Source: Lachnospiraceae bacterium KM106-2
GTDB taxonomy: Bacteria > Bacillota > Clostridia > Lachnospirales > Lachnospiraceae
Assembly: GCA_009731425.1 (NCBI GenBank)
Contig: AP018794.1
Span: 3,304,501-3,368,500, forward strand
Direction: 5' to 3'
DNA length: 64,000 nt
Of the stretch, positions 1 through 8,773 are shown piece by piece. The notes beneath the pieces are model-generated. The model did not search any database. It had not been told where the DNA came from and was given only the letters and a program-made list of their open reading frames with translations. Both the position numbers and the translations under genes were made by a program. Position 1 is the stretch's first letter, and each line of letters begins with the position of its first letter.

Positions 1-197
1 CTAAATTCATGTACTACACCATCAATCTTAACCTGACTTACTGCAGCACCTGGTAATGAAGAAAGCATGATTCTTCTTAAGGAATTACCTAAAGTAGTAC
101 CATAGCCTCTTTCAAGAGGTTCAACTACAAAACGACCATATTTTTTATCTTCTGATATTTCCGCAATCTCAATTTTTGGTTTTTCAAAATCAAACAC
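1..197 (-). CDS. rpoA: RNA polymerase alpha subunit, N-terminal part (cut by window edge)
   Basis: The first 65 residues of the alpha subunit are visible. They begin [14 protein letters not shown] and include [13 protein letters not shown], the conserved start of the alpha N-terminal domain that dimerises and nucleates RNA polymerase assembly. The start is GTG at 197, placed 8 nt after a GGAGG site near 206-210. It is the last visible gene of the alpha operon (rpsM, rpsK, rpsD, rpoA), separated from rpsD by 140 nt. The rest of the gene, and presumably rplQ, lies outside the window. Confidence 0.95.
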   Translation of the reverse strand, partial: MFDFEKPKIEIAEISEDKKYGRFVVEPLERGYGTTLGNSLRRIMLSSLPGAAVSQVKIDGVVHEF

Positions 198-296
198 TAA
201 AGGACCCTCCTTTTGGGTTAGATTTATTGAGGGTATCTATAATACAGCATATATTAGGAGCTATAATACCCACTATCTGATTAACATGAAACCGAA

Positions 297-316
297 CCTT
301 CCTAAGCCTAGGAAGG
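297..316 (-). other. Inverted repeat between rpsD and rpoA
   Basis: A perfect 8-bp stem (CCTTCCTA / TAGGAAGG) with a 4-nt loop lies in the rpsD-rpoA spacer. No T-run follows it on the minus strand, so it does not look like a full terminator. It could tune read-through or mRNA processing between S4 and alpha (inference). Confidence 0.6.
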
Positions 317-337
317 CCGTCCATGAAATTACGCGTA

Positions 338-934
338 TTATTTAGAATACAACTCAACGATAAGCACTTCGTTAACAGGAACATCGATTTCTTCTCTTGA
401 TGGCATTTCTTTAACAGTACCAGAAAGAGCTTCTTGATTAGCTTCAAGCCAAGCAGGAACAATCTTTGCACCAGTAACTTCTAAGATATCTTTGTATCTT
501 TGAGCACTCTTATATTTTTCTTTAATTTCGATAACATCACCTGGTTTTACTGAGTAAGAAGGGATGTTTACACATTTACCGTTTACTAAAATGTGTTTGT
601 GATCAACGATCTGTCTAGCTTCTTTACGAGTTCTAGCATAACCCATTCTGTAAACAACGTTGTCAAGTCTAAGTTCAAGAAGGATCATTAGGTTTTCACC
701 TGTTGTACCATTCTTCATTTTCTTAGCTTTTGCAAACATGTTTCTGAAAGGTTTTTCTAAAACACCATAGATAAATTTTGCTTTTTGTTTTTCTCTTAAT
801 TGTAAACCATATTCACTAGTTTTTTTACCAGCTCTAGCTGATGATCTATTGGATGTCTTGGATAATCCCATAAATACAGGGTCTAAACCAAGTGATCTAC
901 ATCTTTTAAGAACAGGACTCATGTCTCTTGCCAT
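338..934 (-). CDS. rpsD: 30S ribosomal protein S4
   Basis: The 198-residue protein is a full-length S4, a primary 16S rRNA binder that starts assembly of the 30S body. The S4 RNA-binding core is seen in [19 protein letters not shown] and the following [16 protein letters not shown] segment (about residues 90-130). The N terminus keeps only one cysteine (CRSLG), so this is the zinc-free form common in Firmicutes. It sits 18 nt after rpsK in the alpha operon. S4 is the known autoregulator of this operon in several bacteria, and the long leader upstream of rpsM would be a possible target (inference). Confidence 0.97.
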   Translation of the reverse strand: MARDMSPVLKRCRSLGLDPVFMGLSKTSNRSSARAGKKTSEYGLQLREKQKAKFIYGVLEKPFRNMFAKAKKMKNGTTGENLMILLELRLDNVVYRMGYARTRKEARQIVDHKHILVNGKCVNIPSYSVKPGDVIEIKEKYKSAQRYKDILEVTGAKIVPAWLEANQEALSGTVKEMPSREEIDVPVNEVLIVELYSK

Positions 935-952
935 TTGTTATATACCTCCTAA

Positions 953-1348
953 TTAGACTCTTCTACGTTTTGGTGGTCTACATCCGTTGTGTGGAACTGG
1001 AGTTACATCTTTGATGCTTGTTACTTCGATACCACAAGCTTGAAGAGCACGAATTGCTGCTTCTCTTCCTGATCCAGGACCTTTAACCATAACTTCTACT
1101 GATTTTAATCCGTGTACTAACGCTGCTTTAGCTGCTGTTTCAGCTGCCATTTGAGCTGCATAAGGAGTAGATTTTCTAGAACCTCTGAAACCTAATCCAC
1201 CAGCACTAGCCCAAGAAAGTGCATTACCTTCTGCATCTGTTAGTGTAACGATTGTATTATTAAAAGATGACTGAATGTGTGCTTGTCCACGGTCTACGTT
1301 CTTTTTCACACGTCTTTTAGTCACTTTTTTTGTAACTTTTTTAGCCAT
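953..1348 (-). CDS. rpsK: 30S ribosomal protein S11
   Basis: The 131-residue protein is S11, part of the 30S platform near the mRNA exit and the anti-Shine-Dalgarno helix. The family core is plain: [15 protein letters not shown], the [14 protein letters not shown] block, and the C-terminal [16 protein letters not shown]. The Lys/Arg-rich N terminus ([16 protein letters not shown]) is normal. An AGGAGG-type site precedes ATG at 1348. It lies between rpsM and rpsD with short spacers, so it is cotranscribed. Confidence 0.98.
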   Translation of the reverse strand: MAKKVTKKVTKRRVKKNVDRGQAHIQSSFNNTIVTLTDAEGNALSWASAGGLGFRGSRKSTPYAAQMAAETAAKAALVHGLKSVEVMVKGPGSGREAAIRALQACGIEVTSIKDVTPVPHNGCRPPKRRRV

Positions 1349-1371
1349 TACCAGACCCTCCTATTGGATTA

Positions 1372-1740
1372 TTATTTCTTCTTGTTTGCTACTGTACGTT
1401 TAGGACCTTTTCTAGTTCTAGCGTTTGTCTTAGTTTTTTGACCACGAACTGGAAGACCTTTTCTATGACGAATTCCTCTGTAGCATCCGATTTCTTGTAA
1501 TCTCTTAATGTTAAGAGCGATTTCTCTACGTAAATCACCTTCAACTGTTTGTGATTCGTCGATGATATCACGAATTCTAGCAACTTCTTCATCTGTTAAA
1601 TCGCGAACACGAGTGTCTGGATTAACATTTGCTGCAGCTAAAATACGGTTAGAACTTACTCTACCAATACCATAGATGTAAGTAAGACCGATTTCTACGC
1701 GTTTTTCTCTTGGTAAATCTACACCACTAATACGAGCCAT
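1372..1740 (-). CDS. rpsM: 30S ribosomal protein S13
   Basis: The 122-residue protein is S13, which contacts the P-site tRNA and forms bridges B1a/B1b with the 50S subunit. It starts [21 protein letters not shown], carries a helix-hairpin-helix-like region (about residues 15-60), and ends in the basic tail [19 protein letters not shown]. It is the first gene of the alpha operon here. A 487-nt gap separates it from rpmJ upstream, and that gap holds a separate promoter and folded leader. Confidence 0.98.
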   Translation of the reverse strand: MARISGVDLPREKRVEIGLTYIYGIGRVSSNRILAAANVNPDTRVRDLTDEEVARIRDIIDESQTVEGDLRREIALNIKRLQEIGCYRGIRHRKGLPVRGQKTKTNARTRKGPKRTVANKKK

Positions 1741-2148
1741 GTGCGTACGACACCTCCATTAATATTGTTGTTTTCTTTTCTTAAAATAAGAAACCTTTGT
1801 TTCAAGTTTCAATACGTTATACGTAATGACAACACTTCCTAGTGTTTCATTACCGCAGCCGCTTTAAATTGTGATGAAACTACTGCATATCACATCAATA
1901 GTTCACTAACAACTAGTGATAATGACACATAGTTATTAAAGCATAAACGTTTTCCGCTTATACCCACAATATCACAATGTGAATGTTCTTTAGAAACTAA
2001 AGTCATTCAAAGTGCATAATAAAGCACTTGTCAAAAAAAGACAGATTGTAACACAGAAAGCAAGACTTGCTATTATTTATATATGAACGCTCCTATTATA
2101 ATCACCAGATCAAGTAAAAAGTACAAGACGTTTTAAACAATCTTTTAT
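1741..2148 (-). promoter_or_regulatory. Long structured leader of the alpha operon (rpsM-rpsK-rpsD-rpoA)
   Basis: About 400 nt between the promoter at 2155-2184 and rpsM contain no credible gene. The strongest fold is at 1823-1853: GTAATG pairs with CATTAC and AACACT with AGTGTT around a short loop. A second hairpin, TCACTA / TAGTGA, lies at about 1903-1919. Alpha operons are commonly repressed by S4 through a leader structure, so S4 feedback is the natural hypothesis. I could not confirm a known S4 leader fold by eye. Confidence 0.5.
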
Positions 2149-2154
2149 TATAAT

Positions 2155-2184
2155 ATTATATCGTTCTCATAAATCAATAATCAA
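2155..2184 (-). promoter_or_regulatory. Promoter of the alpha operon
   Basis: On the minus strand, TTGATT (2179-2184) and TATAAT (2155-2160) are separated by 18 nt. The site is just downstream of the rpmJ stop and about 415 nt upstream of the rpsM start. It suggests that rpsM-rpsK-rpsD-rpoA can be transcribed separately from the spc operon. Confidence 0.6.
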
Positions 2185-2227
2185 TTCTTAAATTCTAGGT
2201 AATCTAGATTAAAAACTATTATTGCTA

Positions 2228-2341
2228 TTAGCCTTGTCTTTGTTTGTGTCTAGGATTTTCGCAGATTACTCTGACACTGCCTTTTCTTTTAATAATTTTG
2301 CATTTTTCGCAAATTGGTTTTACTGAAGATCTAACTTTCAC
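2228..2341 (-). CDS. rpmJ: 50S ribosomal protein L36
   Basis: This 37-residue zinc-ribbon protein begins at GTG 2341 and reads [15 protein letters not shown], ending PRHKQRQG. It keeps C-x2-C and the later C/H ligands (VICENPRH), so it is the zinc-binding form of L36. It is a small late-assembling 50S protein. It follows infA by about 70 nt, the usual order infA-rpmJ-rpsM. A TTTCACAAAAGGAGAG-type ribosome site lies just upstream. Confidence 0.97.
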   Translation of the reverse strand: MKVRSSVKPICEKCKIIKRKGSVRVICENPRHKQRQG

Positions 2342-2412
2342 AGTAAATCTCTCCTTTCACAAAAGTCCACTTGCTATTATATCATCATTCTTTGTAAATA
2401 GCAAGAAGAAAT

Positions 2413-2631
2413 TTATTTGTCACGCCAAATTATTCTACCCTTTGTTAAATCATATGGAGAAAGCTCTAATGTTACCTTATCACCTGGTAAGATACGAATG
2501 AAGTTCATTCTTAATTTACCACTAATGTGAGCTAATACCTGGTGTCCATTTTCAAGTTCAACTTGAAACATTGCATTAGGTAATTTTTCAATAACTGTTC
2601 CTTCTACCTCAAGAACGTCTGCCTTTGACAT
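2413..2631 (-). CDS. infA: Translation initiation factor IF-1
   Basis: The 72-residue protein is IF-1, a single S1-type OB-fold that binds the 30S A site during initiation. [45 protein letters not shown]-type core and a C terminus ending GRIIWRDK match the family and its usual length (71-73). It sits between the KOW protein and rpmJ. An AGGAGG site precedes the ATG at 2631. Confidence 0.98.
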   Translation of the reverse strand: MSKADVLEVEGTVIEKLPNAMFQVELENGHQVLAHISGKLRMNFIRILPGDKVTLELSPYDLTKGRIIWRDK

Positions 2632-2672
2632 TTTCTAACCTCCTAAATCATAACTTGACTATTGACATACTA

Positions 2673-2942
2673 CTATTTATAGTTAGCAATAAATTTCTTT
2701 ATTGCGTTCCTAACATCTGAATTCATAAGTACGCCTTGTTGCATTTTACTTACTAGATATGCATCGATATATTCCATACTCTGAATATGTTTACATTTTT
2801 TATATTTCGGCTTTTCGATAGTTCTGACTTTTCCGTCCACTAGGTAAACGTATTCGCCATCTACTTTTATTATGACAAAGATTTCTTCCTTATCATGTCC
2901 CGCAAGGGATTTTACGATCTGCCCTAACTCATATCCAATCAT
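2673..2942 (-). CDS. KOW-domain RNA-binding protein, L14e-like
   Basis: The 89-residue protein begins MIGYELGQIVKSLAGHDKEE, a short KOW-like beta-barrel start (G-x-I-V-x-S-x-A-G-x-D) followed by FVIIKVDGEYVYLVDG. The C-terminal half is basic and helical. Such proteins recur in Clostridia between map and infA and resemble archaeal/eukaryal L14e. The location in the spc operon implies a ribosome-linked role, but the exact function is not established. It is 16 nt after map. The ribosome site is weak (AGGTG), so translation may be coupled to map. Confidence 0.8.
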   Translation of the reverse strand: MIGYELGQIVKSLAGHDKEEIFVIIKVDGEYVYLVDGKVRTIEKPKYKKCKHIQSMEYIDAYLVSKMQQGVLMNSDVRNAIKKFIANYK

Positions 2943-2958
2943 ATTAGCACCTATAATC

Positions 2959-3714
2959 TTATTTTATAATGCTTAAAATTTCCGGTTCCCCGTCAGTGAT
3001 CAATATCGTGTTTTCATAATGGGATGATAATGACCCATCAACAGTTACAACCGTCCAGTCATCATCAAGCCATGCCACTTCATATCCACCTAGATTAACC
3101 ATAGGTTCAATTGCTAACGTCATACCAGGTTCTAATCGGATTCCTCTTCTTTTCTGTCTGAAGTTTGGTATTTCAGGCCCTTCATGAAGCGCCGTACCAA
3201 TTCCATGACCTACTAAGTCTCGCACAATGGTAAATCCATTTGCTTCGACATAATCCTGAATCGCTCCTGATATATCATTTAGGTGAAAACCTGCCTTAGC
3301 ATACTTGATACCTTCAAAAAAGCTTTGCTTCGTAACTTCGTTAAGTCGCTTTGCTTCTTCACTTACATTGCCAATCGCTAAGGTTCTAGCCGCATCTGAA
3401 TGATATCCTTTATAAATGACGCCTGCATCTAAGCTAACGATATCCCCATCTTGAATGATTCTAGATCTTGTTGGAATACCATGTACTACTTCTTCATTAA
3501 TTGATACACAAATAGAAGCAGGATAGCCGTTATAATTTAAAAAGGATGGAATACAATTATAACTTCGTATTAATTCATTTGCTTTCTTATCAACATCTAA
3601 TGTTGACATACCTGGCTTTATAAACTTTTCTAACTCTACATGCACATTAGCAAGGATTCTTCCTGCTTCACGCATTAATTCAATTTCTTTTTTTGACTTG
3701 ATTGTAACAGACAT
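2959..3714 (-). CDS. map: Methionine aminopeptidase, type I
   Basis: The 251-residue enzyme removes the initiator methionine from new proteins using two metal ions. The ligands are visible in SLDAGVIYKGYHSDAARTLAIG (two Asp), GHGIGTALHEGPEIPN (His), LEPGMTLAIEPMV (Glu) and the final HYENTILIT (Glu). The start is ATG at 3714, because an upstream in-frame GTG is part of the ribosome site AGAGGTG. It lies 17 nt after adk, the usual secY-adk-map order. Confidence 0.97.
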   Translation of the reverse strand: MSVTIKSKKEIELMREAGRILANVHVELEKFIKPGMSTLDVDKKANELIRSYNCIPSFLNYNGYPASICVSINEEVVHGIPTRSRIIQDGDIVSLDAGVIYKGYHSDAARTLAIGNVSEEAKRLNEVTKQSFFEGIKYAKAGFHLNDISGAIQDYVEANGFTIVRDLVGHGIGTALHEGPEIPNFRQKRRGIRLEPGMTLAIEPMVNLGGYEVAWLDDDWTVVTVDGSLSSHYENTILITDGEPEILSIIK

Positions 3715-3731
3715 TGTTGGCACCTCTGTCC

Positions 3732-4376
3732 TTATTTACTTAATAAGTTTACGATTTCGGCAAATACATCTGCCATGTCTTTTGTACCGTCAACGTCAAC
3801 GATAATACCCTGTTTTGTGTAGTAATCGATAAGTGGTTGTGTTTGAGTATGATATACATCTAAACGTTTCTTAACTGTTTCAGCCTTATCATCATCTCTT
3901 AATACAAGAGTTCCCCCACACGCATCGCATACACCTTCAACCTTAGTTGGGTTATATTTGATATGATATGTTCCACCACAAGCGAGACACGCTCTTCTAC
4001 CGGACATACGATCGATGATATTCTCATCTGGAACATCAACATTGATTGCATAATCCATTTTTTCTCCAAGCTTACTTAAAGCACTGTCTAAGCTTTCAGC
4101 TTGAGGAATGGTACGTGGGAAACCATCTAATACATAACCGTTCTTACAGTCATCTTGTTGTAAACGATCTACTACTAAGTCTACTACTAATTCATCTGGA
4201 ACTAATAAACCTTGATCCATATATGTTTTTGCTTTTTTCCCTAACTCAGTACCCTCTTTGATGTTTGCTCTAAAAATATCTCCTGTTGAAATGTGTGGAA
4301 TACTATATTTTTCAGCAATCTTCTTAGCCTGAGTACCTTTACCAGCACCAGGAGCGCCTAACATAATAATTTTCAT
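3732..4376 (-). CDS. adk: Adenylate kinase (zinc-lid type)
   Basis: The 214-residue enzyme interconverts ATP + AMP and 2 ADP. The P-loop is [11 protein letters not shown] (residues 7-17), the AMP site includes HISTGDIFR, and DGFPRT follows. The lid holds four cysteines (CLACGGTYH ... CDACGG), so it binds structural zinc, as in many Gram-positives. It is 126 nt downstream of secY, and a hairpin lies in that gap. Confidence 0.98.
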   Translation of the reverse strand: MKIIMLGAPGAGKGTQAKKIAEKYSIPHISTGDIFRANIKEGTELGKKAKTYMDQGLLVPDELVVDLVVDRLQQDDCKNGYVLDGFPRTIPQAESLDSALSKLGEKMDYAINVDVPDENIIDRMSGRRACLACGGTYHIKYNPTKVEGVCDACGGTLVLRDDDKAETVKKRLDVYHTQTQPLIDYYTKQGIIVDVDGTKDMADVFAEIVNLLSK

Positions 4377-4454
4377 AATCCATCCTCCAGTCTTTCCTGT
4401 TAATTATCACCATTTAGAATTGAATTTATTCAATTTGCCATAAAACACAAGAAC

Positions 4455-4479
4455 CCATCGCCTAAAATTTAAGCGATGG
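4455..4479 (-). other. Hairpin between secY and adk
   Basis: CCATCGC pairs with GCGATGG (7 bp, extendable on the minus strand with AAGA/TTCTT) around an AT-rich 11-nt loop in the 126-nt secY-adk spacer. No T-run follows. It could be an mRNA processing or partial attenuation element that separates adk-map-infA from the ribosomal genes (inference). Confidence 0.55.
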
Positions 4480-4502
4480 TCTTATGTAATCAATTTATAA
4501 CA

Positions 4503-5837
4503 TTAATCGTTAAGAAATCCTCTGTAATGACGAACTAACATCTGAGATTCAACTTGTTTGATAGTCTCTAAAACAACACCAACAACGATGATAAGAGATG
4601 TTCCTCCAAAGCTTACGCTTGCACCAAATGCTCCAGAGAACAAGATTGGTACGAATGCTACAAATGCAAGTCCAATAGCGCCAATAAAGATTATGTTATT
4701 AAGCACTTTTGTCAAATAATCTGTTGTAGGTTTACCAGGACGAATACCTGGGATAAATCCACCTTGTTTCTTCATATTATTAGATACTTCAATCGGATTA
4801 AATGTAATCGTTGTATAGAAGTATGCAAAGAATATGATTAATACAATATAGACTACTAAGCCTAAAGTATATTTAAATTCACCAAGACTTGAGAAATTAC
4901 ACCAAGATGATGAGTTTAATACCTTAAGTATTTTCTGCCATAGTGTTGCACCAGCTCCTGATTGAGGATGAACCCCAAAGAAACTAGAAACTAAGACAAA
5001 TACAGACATCAATGAACTAGCAAAAATAACTGGAATTACGCCTGCAGTATTTACTTTCAATGGAATGCTGGATGTTTGTCCACCAACCATCTTTCTTCCT
5101 TGTACTTTCTTAGCATATTGAACTGGAATTCTTCTTTCAGCATCACTTAAGATGATAATGAAGACAACCATTGCTACTATAACGGCAATAATGATTACAG
5201 CTGCAATAACACCATTAAATACATTAGAAGCACCCTTAATAAACTGATCATATAGTGATGAGATATCTTGTGGCATTCTAGAAACAATGTTAATTAACAA
5301 GATTATAGAGATACCATTACCTACACCCTTTTCAGTAATTCTTTCACCTAACCACATTAAGAATGCAGCACCGGCAGTCATAGAAGACACAATTACAATG
5401 TAATCTGTAAGGTTATTCAATTTTAAGAAATTCTGACTCTTGAAACCAATAACCATTGCTAAAGCTTCGATTACTGCTAACACGATTGTTAAATATCGTG
5501 TGTATTCTGTGAGTTTCTTACGTCCATCTTCTCCATCTTTTTGAAGCTCTTCCAATTTAGGAATTGCAATTGTTAAAAGCTGAATAATGATAGAAGCAGT
5601 GATATATGGTGAAATATTTAGAGCAAAGATGGAGAAGTTCGTAAACGAACCTCCCGTCAATGCATCTAAGAAACCTAAAGCGTCACTGTTGCTAAACGCG
5701 TTAGCAACAGCTGTTCTGTCTAGTCCTACTACTGGTAATTGTGATCCAAGTCTTACTACAAGAAGTGCCATAAAAGTAAATAATATTTTGTTTCGAATAT
5801 CCTTTATTTTAAAAGCGTTTCGGACTGTCTTGAACAT
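4503..5837 (-). CDS. secY: Protein translocase subunit SecY
   Basis: The 444-residue membrane protein is the channel of the Sec translocon. About ten hydrophobic segments are readable. Family signatures include the plug region near TGGSFTNFSIFALNISPYITASI, ITEKGVGNGISIIL, and the C-terminal loop ...IPGIRPGKPTTDYL. It works with SecE (encoded at 52181-52390) and SecA. It follows rplO with a 3-nt gap, so it is translated from the same mRNA as the spc ribosomal proteins. Confidence 0.98.
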   Translation of the reverse strand: MFKTVRNAFKIKDIRNKILFTFMALLVVRLGSQLPVVGLDRTAVANAFSNSDALGFLDALTGGSFTNFSIFALNISPYITASIIIQLLTIAIPKLEELQKDGEDGRKKLTEYTRYLTIVLAVIEALAMVIGFKSQNFLKLNNLTDYIVIVSSMTAGAAFLMWLGERITEKGVGNGISIILLINIVSRMPQDISSLYDQFIKGASNVFNGVIAAVIIIAVIVAMVVFIIILSDAERRIPVQYAKKVQGRKMVGGQTSSIPLKVNTAGVIPVIFASSLMSVFVLVSSFFGVHPQSGAGATLWQKILKVLNSSSWCNFSSLGEFKYTLGLVVYIVLIIFFAYFYTTITFNPIEVSNNMKKQGGFIPGIRPGKPTTDYLTKVLNNIIFIGAIGLAFVAFVPILFSGAFGASVSFGGTSLIIVVGVVLETIKQVESQMLVRHYRGFLND

Positions 5838-5840
5838 CCT

Positions 5841-6281
5841 CTAAATCACCTCAGCATTTCCACCAAGAGCTTTGATCTTTTCAACAGCTGATGCACTATA
5901 TGCATTAACTTTAACGTCAAGCTTCTTAGTTAATTCTCCATTTCCAAGAATTTTTACACCATCTTTTGGATTTTTGATTAGTCCAATTTCGATTAAAGAT
6001 TCAACAGTTACTACTGCGCCATCTTCAAATCTATTAAGCATATCCACATTGATACCGATGATTTCCTTAGAATTTCTACAAGTGAAACCTCTTTTAGGTA
6101 ATCTTCTGTATAAAGGCATCTGACCACCTTCAAAGCCAACTCTAGGAGCTCCTGAACGAGCTTTTTGTCCTTTGTGACCTTTACCTGCAGTCTTACCATT
6201 TCCTGAACCATGTCCACGGCCTTTTCTGAAGTTATTGCTTTGTTTAGAACCATCCGCTGGTCTTAATTCTGATAAATTCAT
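5841..6281 (-). CDS. rplO: 50S ribosomal protein L15
   Basis: The 146-residue protein is L15, a late 50S assembly protein. It starts [14 protein letters not shown], followed by the Gly/Lys-rich [20 protein letters not shown] stretch and [18 protein letters not shown]. The start is ATG at 6281. The in-frame GTG at 6290 is part of the ribosome site GGAGGTG and is not used. It is packed between rpmD and secY. Confidence 0.97.
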   Translation of the reverse strand: MNLSELRPADGSKQSNNFRKGRGHGSGNGKTAGKGHKGQKARSGAPRVGFEGGQMPLYRRLPKRGFTCRNSKEIIGINVDMLNRFEDGAVVTVESLIEIGLIKNPKDGVKILGNGELTKKLDVKVNAYSASAVEKIKALGGNAEVI

Positions 6282-6311
6282 CCTGCGCACCTCCTTATTA
6301 GAATATATATA

Positions 6312-6494
6312 TTACATTTCTTCAACTTTTACTAAATGTCTTACTTGATCTACCATTCCTCTAACTGCAGCATTGTCTGGCATCTCAACAGTTTTGTTAA
6401 GTTTACGAAGACCTAATGCTTCAACAGTTTTTCTGTGCTTTGGAATGGCTCCGATTGTAGATTTTACTAAAGTGATCTTTAATTTATCTGCCAC
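6312..6494 (-). CDS. rpmD: 50S ribosomal protein L30
   Basis: The 60-residue protein reads [20 protein letters not shown] with the family pattern K-x-T-x-x-x-L-G-L-R-K-L and N-x-x-V-x-x-M-V-x-x-V. The start is GTG at 6494, 8 nt after AGGAGG. An earlier GTG (6503) overlaps that site and would add three spurious residues. A long hairpin separates it from rpsE. Confidence 0.96.
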   Translation of the reverse strand: MADKLKITLVKSTIGAIPKHRKTVEALGLRKLNKTVEMPDNAAVRGMVDQVRHLVKVEEM

Positions 6495-6516
6495 TTGGCA
6501 CACCTCCTAAACTATG

Positions 6517-6551
6517 TGAGAAAGTCTCTATTCGAAATAGAGATTTTCTCA
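6517..6551 (-). other. Long hairpin between rpsE and rpmD
   Basis: TGAGAAA-TCTCTATT pairs with AATAGAGA-TTTCTCA over about 16 bp, with one G-T pair and a 2-3 nt loop. It fills almost the whole 70-nt spacer between two ribosomal genes. There is no T-tract, so transcription should continue. It may be an RNase III-type cleavage site, an mRNA stabiliser or a protein-binding hairpin (inference). Confidence 0.7.
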
Positions 6552-6564
6552 TAACTCCTATTTA

Positions 6565-7074
6565 CTAGCCTAATAATTCTTCTACTGAAATACCACGAAG
6601 CTTAGCTACTTCTTCTGGAGTCTTTAACTGACGTAAGCCTTCGATTGTTGCTAGAACAACGTTTTGTTTGTTGTTAGATCCTAAAGATTTTGTACGGATA
6701 TTCTTGAATCCAGCAAGCTCTAACACGTTACGTGCAGGACCTCCTGCGATAATACCAGTACCTTCCTGGCTATTCTTAAGTAATACTACTGCACTACCGA
6801 ATTTACCAGTGAAGTCATGAGGTACACTACCGTTTTCATCGATAGGTACAGTGATAAGTTTTTTGATTGCGTCTTCTTTTCCTTTGCGGATTGCTTCAGG
6901 AATTTCAGCTGCTTTACCTAAACCAGCACCAACGTGTCCGTTCTTGTCACCAACAACTACTAATGCAGTAAATCTAAAGTTACGACCACCTTTTACTACT
7001 TTAGTAACACGTTTAATTGATACTACTTTATCTTCTAATTCTAATGAACTAGCATCAATAATTTCACGTTTCAT
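6565..7074 (-). CDS. rpsE: 30S ribosomal protein S5
   Basis: The 169-residue protein is S5, important for decoding accuracy and 30S assembly. The S5 N-terminal RNA-binding domain is clear in [30 protein letters not shown] (about 28-57), followed by the C-terminal domain with [18 protein letters not shown]. Start ATG at 7074 follows GGAGG. It lies 15 nt after rplR. Confidence 0.98.
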   Translation of the reverse strand: MKREIIDASSLELEDKVVSIKRVTKVVKGGRNFRFTALVVVGDKNGHVGAGLGKAAEIPEAIRKGKEDAIKKLITVPIDENGSVPHDFTGKFGSAVVLLKNSQEGTGIIAGGPARNVLELAGFKNIRTKSLGSNNKQNVVLATIEGLRQLKTPEEVAKLRGISVEELLG

Positions 7075-7089
7075 GTGTTTTCCTCCTTA

Positions 7090-7458
7090 TTAGAATTGTA
7101 ACCCAGCTTCTCTTGCTGCGTCAGCTAATGCTTTAATTTTTCCTTGATAAATAAATCCGCCTCTATCGAATACCACTGAAGTGATACCAGCTTCTAAAGC
7201 TTTTTTAGCGATTACAGTTCCTAATTTAGCAGCTGCATTAACATCGTTTGTCTTTTCTAAATCTGCTTTAACGTCGTTTTGTAGAGTAGATGCTGAAACT
7301 AAAGTATGACCAACTGTATCATCAATAATTTGAGCATACATGTGGTTATTACTTCTAAATACAGCTAAACGTGGAGTTGTTGCTGTTCCAGCTAAACGGC
7401 TACGGATTCTTCTATGCTTTTTAGCACGAACTTCTGTTCTTGATACTTTACTAACCAT
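7090..7458 (-). CDS. rplR: 50S ribosomal protein L18
   Basis: The 122-residue protein is L18, which binds 5S rRNA with L5 and L25. The conserved pattern includes [31 protein letters not shown] and the C-terminal [24 protein letters not shown]. Its length is normal. It lies between rplF and rpsE with short gaps. Confidence 0.98.
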   Translation of the reverse strand: MVSKVSRTEVRAKKHRRIRSRLAGTATTPRLAVFRSNNHMYAQIIDDTVGHTLVSASTLQNDVKADLEKTNDVNAAAKLGTVIAKKALEAGITSVVFDRGGFIYQGKIKALADAAREAGLQF

Positions 7459-7478
7459 CTTATGACACTCCTTTACTA

Positions 7479-8021
7479 TTATTTCTTACCAGTCTTACCA
7501 ACTTTACGTCTAATAACTTCATCAGCATATTTGATACCTTTACCTTTATAAGGCTCTGGTGCTCTCTTTTCTCTGATTTCAGCTGCGTATTGGCCTACTT
7601 TTTCTTTACTAATACCTTTAACGATGATCTTGTTTTGTCCTTCAACAACAACTTCAAGGTCAGCTGGATCTTCCATCTCTACTGGATGAGAGTATCCTAA
7701 AGATAATACTAAAGTTTTTCCTTGTTTTTGAGCTCTGTAACCAACACCGTTGATTTCAAGAACTTTTTCATAACCCGCAGTAACACCTTGGATCATGTTT
7801 GAGATTAATGTTCTAGTTAAACCATGTAAAGATTTCATTTTCTTTAAATCGTTTGGTCTAGAAACAGTGATTACATCGCCATCTTTAGCAATGATCATTT
7901 CCGCAGGTAATACTCTTTCAAGAGTTCCCTTTGGTCCTTTTACAGTCACTTTATTATTTTCTGCAATATCAACAGTTACTCCTGCTGGTACCGCGATAGG
8001 CAATCTTCCGATACGTGACAT
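7479..8021 (-). CDS. rplF: 50S ribosomal protein L6
   Basis: The 180-residue protein is L6, two similar alpha/beta domains at the base of the L7/L12 stalk. It starts [15 protein letters not shown] and contains TVKGPKGTL, the second-domain sequence [23 protein letters not shown] and the C-terminal [19 protein letters not shown]. Start is ATG at 8021 after GGAGG. An upstream in-frame start would add five spurious residues. Confidence 0.98.
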   Translation of the reverse strand: MSRIGRLPIAVPAGVTVDIAENNKVTVKGPKGTLERVLPAEMIIAKDGDVITVSRPNDLKKMKSLHGLTRTLISNMIQGVTAGYEKVLEINGVGYRAQKQGKTLVLSLGYSHPVEMEDPADLEVVVEGQNKIIVKGISKEKVGQYAAEIREKRAPEPYKGKGIKYADEVIRRKVGKTGKK

Positions 8022-8123
8022 TGCCGGCACCTCCAATTTCTATTAGAGTGAATTGGGGAGAATCTATGTCGAAACCCTTACTATCACTGGTTAATTGTTT
8101 TCTTATTTAAAAATTCAAGATAA

Positions 8124-8139
8124 GCAGTGAGCTCACTGC
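8124..8139. other. Perfect 16-bp palindrome between rpsH and rplF
   Basis: GCAGTGAGCTCACTGC is a complete dyad with no loop, in a 127-nt spacer between rpsH and rplF. In RNA it can form a short hairpin, and in DNA it looks like an operator. Neither role is supported by other sequence. Confidence 0.5.
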
Positions 8140-8148
8140 ATTTGTTTA

Positions 8149-8550
8149 CTACCAAACAAATGCAAGAACTTCTCCACCTACATTAAGTTTTCTAGCTTCT
8201 TTATCAGTGATAACACCTTTGTTTGTAGAGATAATTGCTGTACCAAGACCACCTAATACTCTAGGAAGTTCTTCAGCGTTAGCGTAAACACGAAGACCTG
8301 GTTTAGAAATTCTCTTTAAGCCTGTGATAATTTTTTCATTTTTATCTTTACCATATTTTAAAGTAATGATAATGTTTTTGAATCCATCAACTTCTTCGAT
8401 GGCAAATTTCTTAATGTAACCTTCTTTAAGTAAAATCTCAGCGATTGAGACTTTCATTTTAGAAGCAGGTACACTAACTGTATCATGTTTAGCAGTGTTT
8501 GCATTACGAACTCTTGTAAGCATATCTGCGATTGGATCGCTCATTGTCAT
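8149..8550 (-). CDS. rpsH: 30S ribosomal protein S8
   Basis: The 133-residue protein is S8, a primary 16S rRNA binder and the known translational repressor of spc operons in some bacteria. It starts [23 protein letters not shown] and ends with the conserved [25 protein letters not shown] at 8550 has AGGAGG 8 nt upstream. It follows the zinc-type S14 gene. Confidence 0.98.
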   Translation of the reverse strand: MTMSDPIADMLTRVRNANTAKHDTVSVPASKMKVSIAEILLKEGYIKKFAIEEVDGFKNIIITLKYGKDKNEKIITGLKRISKPGLRVYANAEELPRVLGGLGTAIISTNKGVITDKEARKLNVGGEVLAFVW

Positions 8551-8572
8551 TTTAGTTGCCTCCTTCCTTATC

Positions 8573-8758
8573 TTACCAGCTTGCTTTTTTCACACCTGGA
8601 ATTTGACCTTTATAAGCTAATTCACGGAAACAAATTCTGCAGATTCCGTATTTTCTTAAATAAGCATGTGGACGTCCACAAATTCTACAACGGTTATATT
8701 CTCTAGTAGAGAATTTTGCAGGACGTTGTTGCTTAATTTTCATTGACGTTTTAGCCAT
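8573..8758 (-). CDS. rpsN: 30S ribosomal protein S14, zinc-binding type
   Basis: The 61-residue protein is the short zinc-binding S14 (type Z). The four ligands are in [21 protein letters not shown] (two CxxC pairs). It begins [21 protein letters not shown]. It sits between rplE and rpsH in the spc operon, the normal Gram-positive position. Confidence 0.98.
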   Translation of the reverse strand: MAKTSMKIKQQRPAKFSTREYNRCRICGRPHAYLRKYGICRICFRELAYKGQIPGVKKASW

Positions 8759-8773
8759 GGAAATCCCTCCTAA

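Noticed and set aside
8124-8139. GCAGTGAGCTCACTGC as an operator
   Set aside because: It is inside a long operon far from a promoter, so DNA regulation there is unlikely. It is kept only as a dyad.
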